A stretch of DNA of 64,000 nt, taken from positions 60,602,274-60,666,273 of the forward strand of contig CM066998.1 of NCBI GenBank assembly GCA_033977485.1, written 5' to 3'. A program made the position numbers and the translations under genes. This stretch comes from Hydrangea macrophylla (lineage: Eukaryota > Streptophyta > Magnoliopsida > Cornales > Hydrangeaceae). The first letter of the stretch is position 1; each line of letters opens with the position of its first letter. Below the pieces are notes generated by a model. The model was given only the letters and a program-made list of their open reading frames with translations. It had not been told where the DNA came from and ran no database searches. This document shows, in pieces, positions 21,709 to 31,920 of this stretch.

Positions 21709-22112
21709 TATTTTCAAGTGTTGATGATCTTCTTCACTTGTGTTCATAATTTTGTAGATCATTCTTAATTTGTACATTTTTTTTTTTTTTTTTTGCTAAG
21801 AGAAAAAAAAATGTAACTAATTCCCTTTTTTCACAGATCAATCTGTGGAAATGTTAACTCCATTCATTGATTCAATGTATATAGTGAGTCAACAGAATAT
21901 ATGTAATCAAAATTGATATCATCGATCAATTGAATTTGTCATAGTGTTTCTTTGTTCATAATTGCTTCTCCAATAAAGTGATACAAGCCTTATGCAAGGA
22001 TTCTCCCAAAAAAAATTTCTTTGTTCATAATTGCTTCTCCTTTAAAGTGACTGCTCAAAATGGTGCGCAACAACTTGGAATGTAAGGACGCGATTGGCGA
22101 CATTGCGGTTTT
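21709..22112. other. 3' flank of the At4g22030-like gene
   Basis: T-run at 21779-21794, then a stretch with TTTCTTTGTTCATAATTGCT repeated at about 21945 and 22016. Probable 3' UTR followed by intergenic DNA. Confidence 0.5.
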
Positions 22113-22115
22113 TTA

Positions 22116-22433
22116 GGGCTCGCATGGTAACGTTTCCTGTTTTGAGTTTTTAGTTTTTTAAAAACGAAAACCAGTTTTTGTTTTTTTTTATTTTTTTTGA
22201 AAAAAAATAAAAATAAAAACTTGTTTGGTAACATTTTTGTTTTTTTTTTTCAAAAAAAAAAAACAAAAACAGGAAACGCAAAATGACTTTTTGGTGTTTT
22301 CATTTTTTACCCAAAATTTGAAAACGTTTTTTTAAAAACAAAAAAACAAAAACGTCACCAAGCGTGTTTTCAATTTTCGTTTTCTAAAAAACGAAAACAA
22401 AAACAGAAAACAACAACGCTACCAAACAAGCCC
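22116..22433. mobile_element. Tourist-like (PIF/Harbinger) MITE
   Basis: Begins GGGCTCGCATGGTAACG and ends CGCTACCAAACAAGCCC (inverted), flanked on both sides by TTA (22113-22115 and 22434-22436), the 3-bp duplication typical of PIF/Harbinger insertions. The interior is a run of AAAAACGAAAAC and its inverse, so the whole element folds back. Non-coding. Confidence 0.8.
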
Positions 22434-22436
22434 TTA

Positions 22437-22756
22437 GTTTTCGGTTTTCGGTACTTTTCTAGTTTTTAAAATAATGAAAACCGAAATTAGTTTTGGCTTT
22501 TATGAAAATGGAAACTGAAAACTAGTTTTTTTTTTTTTTTTGGTTTTTCATTTTCTGGACCAATTTCATTTTCGTTTTAAAAAAAGAAAAGAATCAGACA
22601 GCGACAACGATTACAAAATACTTTTTCAATATTTCTTTTCAAAATAGAAAAACGAAAAATGATAAAACAAACATGTTTTCAATTTCCTTTTTTTTTTCTT
22701 GAAAAAAATGAAATCAAAATCAACAAATTCCTCAAGGTTACCAAATAAGCGCCTTA
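22437..22756. repeat. partial relative of the preceding MITE
   Basis: A/T-rich DNA with GTTTTCGGTTTTCGG on the left and GGTTACCAAATAAGCGCC on the right, the latter resembling the inverse of the neighbouring MITE terminus. No clear left terminus, so probably a truncated or diverged copy. Confidence 0.5.
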
Positions 22757-22969
22757 AGTAGTTAGTGGTTGGCTCTAAACAATTTCATTAACTCATAAAT
22801 AGTAAATACTAGTAATTTAAAGGGAAATTTTGAGATAAACCCCTTAAAATTGGTCTATAGTTTGTAAAACCCAACTAGGCTTATTTTTCAATATAAAACC
22901 AAAGTGCTCATTTGTTTTTAAGTCATTTGTGTTTAAGCTAAACCCCTTCTTTTTAAAAAAACAAAATTA

Positions 22970-23490
22970 TGACAAATCTACCCCCACCACTATCACAATC
23001 GTCAGCTTCACCACCAGAACGATCGCTACCATCGCCACCACCACCAGCATCGCCACCGCGCCACCACCACTGCCATCACAGTACCACTATCGCCACCATC
23101 GCAGCACCACCACTATCGCAGCACCACCATCGCCACCATCATAGCACCACCACCCTCGCCACCGTGTCCACCATTGCAGCACCACCACCATCGTCACCAC
23201 GTCTACCATTGCAGCACCAGCACCAGCACCATCGCAGCACCACCACTACCATCGCCATCTCCATCGCCGTCACCATCACCATCGTCATCACCACCACCAC
23301 TACCACCATTGTCACTGCCATCACCACCACCATCGTCATGACCGCATTACCACCATCGCATCACAACCACCGTCATCACAGCACCACCATGACCACCACC
23401 AGCACCACAATATTATCTGTTTTTGAAAACATATAATATTATTTAATTTTGACAATATTATCTGTTTTCGAAAATAGATAATTTCCCAAC

Positions 23491-23525
<35 letters not shown>

Positions 23526-24847
23526 CGCGTAACAGCACCATTGTGATGTTATTATCTGTCATGCTCAACAGATAATAATATCAAAACAGATAATTTCACA
23601 GATAATATTCTGTCATGCTCAACAGATAATATTATCTGTTTGGTAACAAATACTAATCATTATGATATTATATAGATCAACAGAACAGATAATATGCCAT
23701 TAAACCCTACAAATCTTGTAATATGCGATTAAACCCTAATATTTTATCTTTTCTGTTCGGATTGCTGGTCTTTTTCATTTTAAGAGATAGTATTATCTGT
23801 TTGATAACACATAATATTATATATTTTGCAGCCAATGACAAGTTTATGGTATATAATGGTCATGATATTAAAACAGATTATTATCTGTTAAAACGATTCA
23901 CAAACAGTTCACAACCACAGCCATCATAGCACCACCACGACCACCAGCAGCAGCACCACAATATTATCTGTTTTTGAAAACAGATAATTTTGCAGCAGTA
24001 CCACCACCATTGGAGCACCACCACCATCACCACCGCACCACCACCACTACCCCCATAACAGCATAGTTCACAACCACCGCCATCACAGCACTACCACCAC
24101 CACCACCACCAGCACCACAATACTATCTATTTTTTAAAACAGATAATATTATCTATTTTTCTGTTTTCGAAAACAGATAATTTTGCAGCAGCATCACCAC
24201 CACTATCGGAGCACCACCACCACCGTACCACCACCACCACCCCCATAACAGCATAGTTCACAACCACCGCCATCACAGTACCACCACGACTACCACCAGT
24301 AGCACTACAATATTATCCGTTTTTGAAAACAGATAATATTATCTATTTTTTGTTTTCGAAAACAGACAATTTTGCAGCACACCACTACCACCATCGGAGC
24401 AGCAGTACCACCGCACCACCACCACCACCTCCCCATAACAGCACAGTTCACAACCATCGCCATCACAGCACCACCACGACCACCACTAGCAATACCACAA
24501 TATTATCTGTTTTTGAAAACAGATAATATTATCTGTTTTCTAAAACTGATAATTTTGCAGCACCACCACCACCACCGCCGCCGCCATCACCGTTGTTGTC
24601 ATCGTTGCCGTCGCCGTTGCCATCGACATCACACCATCGTCACCTCCATTACCATCGTCATCACCACCACCATTACAGCACCACCACTACCATTGCAGCA
24701 CCACCACTACCACCATCGCACCACCACCACCACCACCACCATCATCACCTCCATCTACAATCGCAGCACCTACACCACCACGTCACTTCTATCACTTTCG
24801 CAACAACACCACCGTAATCGTCACCTCCATCACCATTGCAGCACGAC
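22970..24847. repeat. composite tandem array: (ACC/ATC)n blocks alternating with an AGATAATATTATCT palindrome
   Basis: From 22977 to 23410 the DNA is almost entirely ACC, ATC and GCA triplets. From about 23400 to 24560 a unit of roughly 180 bp recurs: a CACCACC-rich block, then ACAATATTATCTGTTTTTGA, then AAAACAGATAATATTATCTG, then TTTTGCAGCA and again CACCACC. Clear units start near 23938, 24111, 24303 and 24494. The core AACAGATAATATTATCTGTT is a perfect palindrome. Open frames give poly-Thr, poly-His or Val-rich peptides and are not genes. The array continues beyond Pack-CACTA-2 at 31921. Confidence 0.85.
23492..23524. repeat. 33-base cytosine homopolymer
   Basis: An uninterrupted run of 33 C followed by GCGCGTAAC, inside the composite array. 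The G-strand could form a quadruplex and the C-strand an i-motif. Its exact length may be a sequencing estimate. Confidence 0.9.
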
Positions 24848-24869
24848 CACTACACCATATGGGCAAATT

Positions 24870-25050
24870 TGTAACGGGCAGGTTTTATGATTTGTAACGG
24901 GAATACCCGTTACTAATTTGTAACGGGTATATCCGTTACAAAGTTCGAAAAATCGTTACTAATTATCATTATTTTGGTTACTTAATTTTTGTAACGGGTG
25001 CATTTATATTAGTAACGTTTATAACCATTACAATATTGATCCAAAAAAAA
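24870..25050. repeat. left subterminal repeats of Pack-CACTA-2
   Basis: Copies of TTTGTAACGGGTATATCCGTTACAAA and half-sites such as TTTGTAACGGGAATACCCGTTA. Each is a near-perfect palindrome. Expected role: transposase binding. Confidence 0.85.
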
Positions 25051-25111
25051 ATAAAAAATAAAATAATTTTGGCAACTCGAAAACTATCTGGCTCTCATTT
25101 GGGGGTTTCAT

Positions 25112-25823
25112 TTGGCCAGGGTTTCACAAGAGAAAGAGAGACATGAGAAAGGGAGAAAGAGAAGCCGTCACTGCCCGCCACTTCCTGTCGACCGCCGCTC
25201 CCCGCCGCTGCTCGTCGCTTCCTGCCGACGTCCCAGGTACACCCTTCCTCCTCCTTCTTCTTTTTCTCCTTCTCCTTCGCCATCCTCTTCGATCTTCCTT
25301 CTTCTTCTTCTTCTTCTTTCTTCCTTCTTCTTCTTCTTCTTCTTCTTCTTCTTCTTCTTCTCTCTTCCTTCGTTTTCTTCTACTTTGTCAGATTCATGTA
25401 TGGCGGATAACTAAGAGAAATTAGAGTTCAATTTGGGGGTAAGTTAGGGTTCGTTGTCTCTTCTTGCTTAATTTATTGATTCTTCTTTGTAAATTAGGGT
25501 TCGTTGTTCTATTTTTGTGGCTTCATTTTGGGGATTTCCATCCATCTCTGTGTTACTTCATACATTTAATTTGCTCTCTGTAATGTGTATATATATACAC
25601 TATATATGTAGTGGACGGAGCCTACTTTTCTTTACCCCTGGTTATTTCTTTTTTATTTTTCAATCGGATTGTCTGCAATTCTAAGGTTGTCAAGTTTTAT
25701 TTTTGCAACTGCAAATTTTACTTTAGTTTGTGTTTTGGTCATGGCAATGGATGCCTCTTCATGTTTTTTTATGACAATGGTATTGATAATTTTTAACATT
25801 AAGGTTAACTTCCATCTTTGCAG
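25112..25823 (+). promoter_or_regulatory. putative promoter and leader region of the captured gene series
   Basis: Contains GC-rich coding-like DNA (25160-25235), a long TTC microsatellite (about 25295-25372), then an AT-rich stretch with ATATATATACACTATATATG (about 25588-25607) and an intron-like tail ending TTTGCAG at 25823. It could be the captured 5' end of a host gene driving the downstream exons. No protein family recognised. Inferred. Confidence 0.4.
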
Positions 25824-25938
25824 AAGCTTCAGGATGATCTACAAATGTTTGGTCTAAGAATAAAGCAGCATGAAGACAATATCAAACTTTTGAACACTGA
25901 AAAAAACAATTTAGAGGACTCCATTCTGGATATGCGAG
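25824..25938 (+). pseudogene. DMS3: DMS3 fragment, coiled-coil exon
   Basis: Exon between TTTGCAG and GTAAAT. It encodes KLQDDLQMFGLRIKQHEDNI followed by KLLNTEKNNLEDSILDMR, matching the N-terminal coiled coil of plant DMS3 (DEFECTIVE IN MERISTEM SILENCING 3), whose Arabidopsis member has a KIKQHEDNLKFL block. DMS3 resembles the hinge region of SMC proteins and works in the DDR complex that recruits RNA polymerase V in RNA-directed DNA methylation. The preceding N-terminal exon is missing. Confidence 0.85.
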
Positions 25939-26486
25939 GTAAATTCCCTTCGATCTTCAGTGCTTATCATTACATTTTCAAGGTTCTTTCTGAAATCTGC
26001 AGTAGTTGGCAAATAGTGAGCCTGAAAGATTTAAGTGCTCAACGGACCGAATGAATAAAATGAAATATTATTCAGCTTTTAAGAATGGAATTTTGGTGCT
26101 CAAGTAAATTGTGCCTATTTGAGGTCAACATCATATATATTGTGTTACGACACATAATTTTTGAAACATTTTGCATCCAATTCCATTAGGCAGATAACAA
26201 CGTAATGTGTAGTTGCAAATCTGCATAGAACTTATGGTAAGTGCAACTCAACTTGCATTGATTATGTTCCTGCCCTTTGTAGTCCCCACAAGCTGTCTTG
26301 CATTTGAAGAATTTAGTTCATGTTATTCCCTTACCCGGAAGTACAATTACGTCATACATTTTATAAAAGATAACACTCAAACGTAGTTCAAACTTTTTTA
26401 CGTTTTCAAATTTCAATTCTCAAATTGACATCAACATGGAAACGATTCATTTATTTGGTTTTCAATTTGAAGAAATTTAAGACTTA

Positions 26487-26931
26487 ATTTTTGGCAATCT
26501 TGTGTGGTGTACTTTAATGTTTGTTATATTTTTCACTAACAAGAGTTCTCTTAGTTACTCTTGGCATCAACTGTGCCGAAGACTGAAAATGAGGATCTCT
26601 CTCACACACAGAGTGAAGACGAAACAGTTGAAAATATCCTTAATTTTTGGCAATCTTGTGTGGTGTACTTTAATGTTTGTTATATTTTTCACTGACAAGA
26701 GTTCTCTCAGTTACTCTTGGCATCAACTGTGCCTAAGACTGAAAATGAGGATCTCTCTCACACACAGAGTGAAGACGAAACAGTTGAAAATATCCTTAAG
26801 TATGAGAAATCTGCTGCTGGAATTTTGTGCTAGTTAAAAACTCATCATGCCAGTCAAGCTGTACATCTAACCACGGATGTTCTTGGTATTGTTGCTACAC
26901 TTGGAAAACTAGAATATGAAATCCTAAGTAG
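26487..26931 (+). pseudogene. DMS3: DMS3 fragment, second exon with tandem duplication and stop codon
   Basis: A unit of about 156 bp (intron tail plus exon start) occurs twice in tandem: about 26487-26642 and 26644-26798. The second copy's exon (26711-26931, after TCTCAG) reads VPKTENEDLSHTQSEDETVE, ILKYEKSAAGILC, then TAG at 26831-26833 where the family has a sense codon, then LKTHHASQAVHLTTDVLG and IVATLGKLEYEILSR to a GTTAGT donor. This matches the middle of DMS3 (Arabidopsis has HENSAAGVLS and GVVGVVAKLGKV at the same place). The duplicated first exon copy (from 26555) could be an alternative acceptor. Confidence 0.85.
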
Positions 26932-27335
26932 GTTAGTATGGTTATAAAGTTCCTTTTTTTGGTTCATCTTTAATTATGGATATGAATTATGTAGTCGTTG
27001 CTTCTTCTGTTGCTACATTTGATCATGTTTTAGCCATTTAGTTTGTCTATGGTTGCACCAAATGTTATGCTTTTTGGACGACGACATATTAAGGATAGAT
27101 TTACTTGCAAACCTCCAAAAATCATTTATTTGTTTTTAGTTTCATTGGTGAAGCTCCATTTTTTGAAATTTTGATGAGTTCAATTGCTGCCCAAATAGAT
27201 CAATGGTTAGAGTTTCTGGTTCTATACGATGGCCTGTTAAAATGTCGAGGTTGTTGGTTGAATTAATTCAGGAAGTATTGTGGGTTTTTTTATATTAGTG
27301 TTATGTATAATGCTTGACTTGTTCTTTTCTCTCTC

Positions 27336-27377
<42 letters not shown>

Positions 27378-27384
27378 AATCTCC

Positions 27385-27627
27385 AGTCTTCTCTCAGAGT
27401 ACTTGGGGATGGAAACTATGCTTGGGGAATCTCCACCTGGCTTTCTTGGGTTTGCTGTAAATATGATTAACATTGAAAGCATGAACGTATTCTATCTCAC
27501 AACCAACGGGCATAGCCTAAAAGAGACTCTTTACAATAATCTATTCTCTCATCTTCAAGTCTACAGAACAAGGGTAGAGATGCTGCAAGCTCTCCCTTGT
27601 ATAAGCATCTCTCTAGGGAATTGTAGA
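27385..27627 (+). pseudogene. DMS3: DMS3 fragment, third exon with internal deletion
   Basis: After a CT-rich tract and CTCCAG the frame reads [13 protein letters not shown] and passes straight into [38 protein letters not shown] and [20 protein letters not shown]. In Arabidopsis DMS3 the counterparts of LGMETML and [11 protein letters not shown] are about 100 residues apart, so the hinge-like middle segment is deleted and its flanks fused. The end [11 protein letters not shown] also skips residues before the frame stops at TAG. Together with the two upstream exons this is the best-recognised capture in Pack-CACTA-2; it cannot encode a complete DMS3. Confidence 0.9.
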
Positions 27628-27932
27628 TAGTCTCACCATTTAAAGAGAGCAAAATCTGCATAGGCTATTAGTAAGGTATGAAAATCTTTACCTTTTCATT
27701 TCATTAGTTTCCAGAGACCCACAAGTTCTTGTTGACAGTTCTTGCAAGGGAACTTTAACCAAAATTTGTATTTTCATAATACAATGTATGTTCTTAATGA
27801 TCTTCAGGGACTAAGTATGTTCATTTTGTCAATGACTAGAGCTTACTTTCCAGTTTCCACCATTATGTCCTGGTTTTGACGTGTATATGGGTTGCTTTAT
27901 CATTTGGTACTGAACATGAGCTTTTGAATTAG

Positions 27933-28040
27933 TACCATGAAGGGTCTAAACATGAGCTGTTTGTTACCATGTTGGAGGTATACAATGAGAAGATAAGGGA
28001 CCTCCTAGTAGAGAATTCCAACGAACAACTTCTAGTGTAA
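27933..28040 (+). pseudogene. kinesin motor-domain exon fragment
   Basis: The frame reads KHELFVTMLEVYNEKIRDLL then VENSNEQLLV and a stop. The phrase MLEVYNEKIRDLL is the conserved beta-strand and loop of the kinesin motor domain, and the surrounding words are those of plant kinesin-14 proteins. ATP-binding and switch motifs are absent, so it is one captured exon. Its borders are less clear than for the other fragments. Confidence 0.82.
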
Positions 28041-28684
28041 GGAAGCCCTATTTGTTCAATTTTGCCTTTTCTTGTTGATTGTATTGTGGTTTCCCTTTTA
28101 TAAAGTAGTGGTGTAAATTAAACAAAATTTGCAGGTCTCAATCTCTATGAAGGATTTGTGCCATGATGTTTTTGGGATAGCAAAAGAAAAGAAAGATTCA
28201 ATGTAGCTCACTTCAACATTTTTTTTTATGTTACATGGTTATTGGGCATTTAGAACAATTGACTCAAGGTACTGAAAAGTTATTTCTGAATATCGATAGG
28301 AGGTTTAGAAAGTAGGTTTATGATACTTATACTCACTTGCTTTGGGATCTTAGAACCCAACGAGCGATATTTGGAGAACGCTTCAATACTTTTTCTTATG
28401 TAATTTTCGTCTTGTTTTATGAGATTTAGTTGATTTTTTGTGGGGTATAATATATTTGATTAGGCTTGATTGATTAAACACACGAAGATTCTTGAGTATG
28501 TGCTCTTCTACATCAAAATAGTTATTTTCTAACTTCTAAGACGTAATCTTCCTAATTTTTCATCTTCATGTTTGGTTCATTAAATCAGAGAGAAACGTGC
28601 AGTCTAAGCCATAATGGAGATGCTTTGGATCATCTGTGAAAGCCTGGTATTGTGCAGCAGAATTAATCTGGTATTACTTCAGTG
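28041..28684. other. interior of Pack-CACTA-2, no recognised exon
   Basis: Intron-like AT-rich DNA. Possible acceptor TTTGCAG near 28133 is followed by stop-containing frames. No family recognised. Confidence 0.4.
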
Positions 28685-28757
28685 CAATGCCAAAACTGCA
28701 TCAACAACTGCAAGGGCTGCACAGTCGGTGCATTGCTTTGAAGCTGCAGCTATGAAG
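28685..28757 (+). pseudogene. unrecognised exon-like block
   Basis: The frame NAKTASTTARAAQSVHCFEA then AAMK ends at a good donor (AAG before GTCAGT). Alanine-rich helix-like sequence. I do not recognise the family and cannot fix its 5' border. Confidence 0.4.
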
Positions 28758-30157
28758 GTCAGTTTAATGTACTGAATTTCTTGGGCTAACATCTTTCAAA
28801 AAAAATTCAAAGCTAAGAAGTTTAAGAGTAGGAGAAAATTTGGAAAAAAAAAACTATTTTCTTCTCTTTTTTGGAAGTTAGATTATTTTTTAGGAAAAGG
28901 AGGGCAGCCCACTACCCAGCACAGCAGCACAACGCACACGCAGCACATGTGCATGCACATAGCACATGTGCACAACAGTACATCACAGCACAGAGCTTGG
29001 CAGGCATAAGAAGCGTGCTCGGTAGCACGCGTGCATCACATGGGCAGCCCCTTTTGACTGCAAAAACCATTGTATTATCCAATCTGAATGTGATACAATT
29101 TGTTCTTCCTTATTGGTTTATTGTTAATTGTTGTAATTTTATATTCTCTATTCATTTGTTTCACATTTTATGAATACATATAGCAACACCGAAATCAGCC
29201 CCACTCCAACCAAACTTTGAGCGCGCAAATGGAATTAGATGAATAACAAAAGTAGTTGCATTACCAATTCAAGTAACACTTTGCCTTTTACTAGATATTG
29301 TTGAATATCTTCTTGACCAGTGATTAACACTTGCTCTATCCTTCTTTCACTCTACTTTCCTTTTCATGATCAAAACAAAAAATGTGTCTGATACTTACTT
29401 TGCCTGTAATTCATTCATTTTTATAGTTTACATGTAAAATGTAACTAGAATTTCATTCATCGAAGTATATCATACTGATTCTTCTATTAGGGCTAGTGCA
29501 TTTAAGAAAATTTGATTGTTTGCTGAAAGTTGGAAATGCAACTATTCTTATTACAATTGTTACTATTTACCAAACTTTTAAGAAAATTTCACATGTATGT
29601 CTTATGTGTTGGATTGATAATTGGGTCAAGGAGCTTCTTAAAAGTTAAACACATTCTTGTAACTTGGAAAAAAGGGAGGTAATGACGCATAAAAGTCAAA
29701 ATATGTAACGAGTAGTGCTTTGGTTCCCAAGTTTGTATTGCAAATATGGTTCTGGGTGGGACCACCTAAAGTAACATCAGTTTTCCTTCTTATTTTCCCT
29801 TCACTTTTCTTTTCCTTACTAATGCTGCCTGTGATTCGCTCTAATTTTTAGAGTGGTGTATTGTCCTTAAAATTTTTCCCAAAGGATGATGAATACACTA
29901 AGTGAATTTATTATTAGTGAATGTAAGATGTAGATTAACAAGATCTAAGCCATTATAGTGAATCCTTCTCTTTTCTTGCACTTATTCTTTCTTTTCACCT
30001 CCCTTTTGGAGTTATGGAAGATTGTTAATGCTTTGATTTTCCACTGGAAAAGTTGTCAAAAAGTTGTTTTTGCATAGGTTAACTGGCAAAAAAAATGTTG
30101 ATTTCCTCCCCACTCCATTTGATTCTTATGTGTTGTCAATCAACTCTTGTGCAACAG
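28758..30157. other. interior of Pack-CACTA-2, no firm exon
   Basis: Contains at 28898-29055 a CAGCACA-rich patch bounded by GGGCAGCCC on both sides (about 28902 and 29041), possibly a small nested insertion. The rest is AT-rich. Confidence 0.4.
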
Positions 30158-30271
30158 ATTGTTACGGATGCAGGACATTCAGCTAATGAACCAGGAATAG
30201 CAGCAGAATTTGTGGCTGCTAATGAGAAGCTGAAAAGCCATAGCAGGAAAACTGGGCCGATGAGTGACTAG
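30158..30271 (+). pseudogene. proline iminopeptidase C-terminal exon
   Basis: After GCAACAG the frame reads IVTDAGHSANEPGIAAEFVA then ANEKLKSHSRK and ends at TAG. DAGHSANEPGIAAELV is the C-terminal signature of plant proline iminopeptidase (alpha/beta-hydrolase); the His in DAGHS is the catalytic histidine. Only the last exon is present. It lies downstream of the kinesin and unrecognised fragments on the same strand. Confidence 0.85.
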
Positions 30272-31252
30272 GTAGAATATGCATCATCGAAAATATCCGG
30301 GTACAATTTTTGCCCTAGATTATGATATATATAAAGTTTGGATCTATTAATCCAATGTGATATGAGATTTACAAAACCATTAATTATCACTTCGTATCTT
30401 AGAACAGGTCAAGTTTTGACAAATCTGAAACTTGAAGAACCATGCTTTCTTTGTCATTTTGGTCATCCTTGACTGGTTAATTTTAGTGACATCTTTCAGA
30501 TTGCTCTTAGTTATTTTGCCAAATTTGGGTGTAAATTAGGGTTTTAAAATAGTTTGCTTAAATCAGTTGTATGCACTATATACATTTATGTACATGTTTA
30601 AGATGTATGTAGTATATAGATATGAATCTACGTACATTGTATGGAGTAGTTTTCTGTCAGATTTTTAGTAAAATTAAACTTCAAAAGGGCTTCTTCAAAT
30701 TTCAAGAGTGGATTCTTATCTATCCCTATGTTCGCGCTCTTTTATTACATATTATATTTTATATTTTATATAGTCCATAAATGTTTTTTTCAATATCACT
30801 CTTCTCTTATCTTTTTCTGTTTTTAATTTTTTTTAATTTTCTGAAGGAACATGAGATTTTGTTTGCATTATTATCCTTTCTCTGTTCTAGTTTCTTATCG
30901 TTGGAAAAGATAGTTATGGTTCATTGCAAGATTTATGCTGACCTAATGGATTGTGCCTTTACTCATTTCCATAACCCGAACCAAACTTCCCATTTTGAAA
31001 CTGAACCGACCGATTGCCCACCCCTATTTGGCACTTGCACATTTTATTGCATTGTTTGAGTTATGCATTTGAAATTTTCTATATTGACTCTGTAGGTGTT
31101 TCAAGCAATATTTTTAAATTAGGTGTGATCACAAACAATATGGTTAGTTTCACATTGACTTTTGCTTTTTTTTTTTAAAAAAAAAATTATCTGAGTACTA
31201 CTCTTTTGTGATTTGTTTTTCTAACACCATCATCGATTATGGTGAAAAACAG

Positions 31253-31300
31253 GGTGGTGATGATCCAAGGGCAGTGAAGAAGATATTGAAGCAATTGTAA
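31253..31300 (+). pseudogene. unrecognised short terminal exon
   Basis: After AAAAACAG the frame GGDDPRAVKKILKQL runs to TAA, followed by a 3' UTR-like AT-rich stretch. It looks like a captured last exon and its flank. Family not recognised. Confidence 0.4.
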
Positions 31301-31567
31301 AAAGTTAGGTGATGAACTTAGTTATGGACATAAGAGATTTGTATATTTTATCTTTCTTGAGCTAGTTTCATGTGTAAGATGTACTGTAGTTAAACTAAGA
31401 ACTTGGGTATTTATAAGATGAAACATTTGGATTCTACTTGTGTTTGATATAGATTGAGCTTGTTATTTTTGTGTTTCTATGAATTATTATGCTTGTTAAT
31501 TAGGGTAAAAAAATATATAAAAAAATTGGGGAGCATATAAACTAATTATTTTTATATTTTAGTAAAA

Positions 31568-31895
31568 TTTGTAACGGGTATATCCGTTACAAAATCCGTT
31601 ACTAATTTATACATTTTGGAAATTAATAACGGATATAACCGTTACTAATTTATTACAAACCGTTAGTATTTTTTTCAAAACATAAAAGAAGTTGGATATC
31701 TATCCGTTACTAAACCAATTTGTAACGGGTATAATCGTTACAAATATTATATTAGTAACGGGTATATCCGTTACAAAAATTCGTTACTAATTAGTAACAG
31801 ATATATCCGTTACAAACATCCGTTACAAATTTGCAACGCCATATTTGTAACGGGTATATCCGTTACAAATAATTTTTGTAACGGATATTCCCGTT
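31568..31895. repeat. right subterminal repeats of Pack-CACTA-2
   Basis: Dense copies of GTAACGGGTATATCCGTTAC and half-sites in both orientations, ending about 10 bp before the terminus at 31906-31920. Confidence 0.88.
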
Positions 31896-31920
31896 ACAAA
31901 TCGGGCCATATGGTGTAGTG

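Larger units (their letters stand above)
24848..31920 (+). mobile_element. Pack-CACTA-2: non-autonomous CACTA-type transposon carrying DMS3, kinesin and iminopeptidase fragments
   Basis: Starts with CACTACACCATATGG (24848-24862) and ends with the exact reverse complement CCATATGGTGTAGTG (31906-31920). Both ends have subterminal palindromes of the type TAACGGGTATATCCGTTAC. The 3-bp flanks are GAC on the left and CAC on the right, so the target duplication is absent or has one mismatch. The flanks belong to the same ACC-rich array: ACCTCCATCTACAATCGCAG near 24750 and ACCTCCATTTACAATCGCAG near 31937. Interior exons on the plus strand come from DMS3, a kinesin, proline iminopeptidase and two unrecognised genes. 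No transposase was seen, so it is non-autonomous. Same terminus as Pack-CACTA-1. Confidence 0.92.

Noticed and set aside
22970..24847. CRISPR-like array of regular palindromes
   Set aside because: Eukaryotic context, palindromic satellite with similar rather than unique spacers; no cas genes.
22929..24890. His/Thr-rich open frames up to 172 codons
   Set aside because: They follow the ACC/ATC triplet array and have no start or splice support.
26502..26837. A 111-codon frame with internal repeats as a novel protein
   Set aside because: The repeat is the duplicated DMS3 acceptor-plus-exon unit read in a wrong frame.
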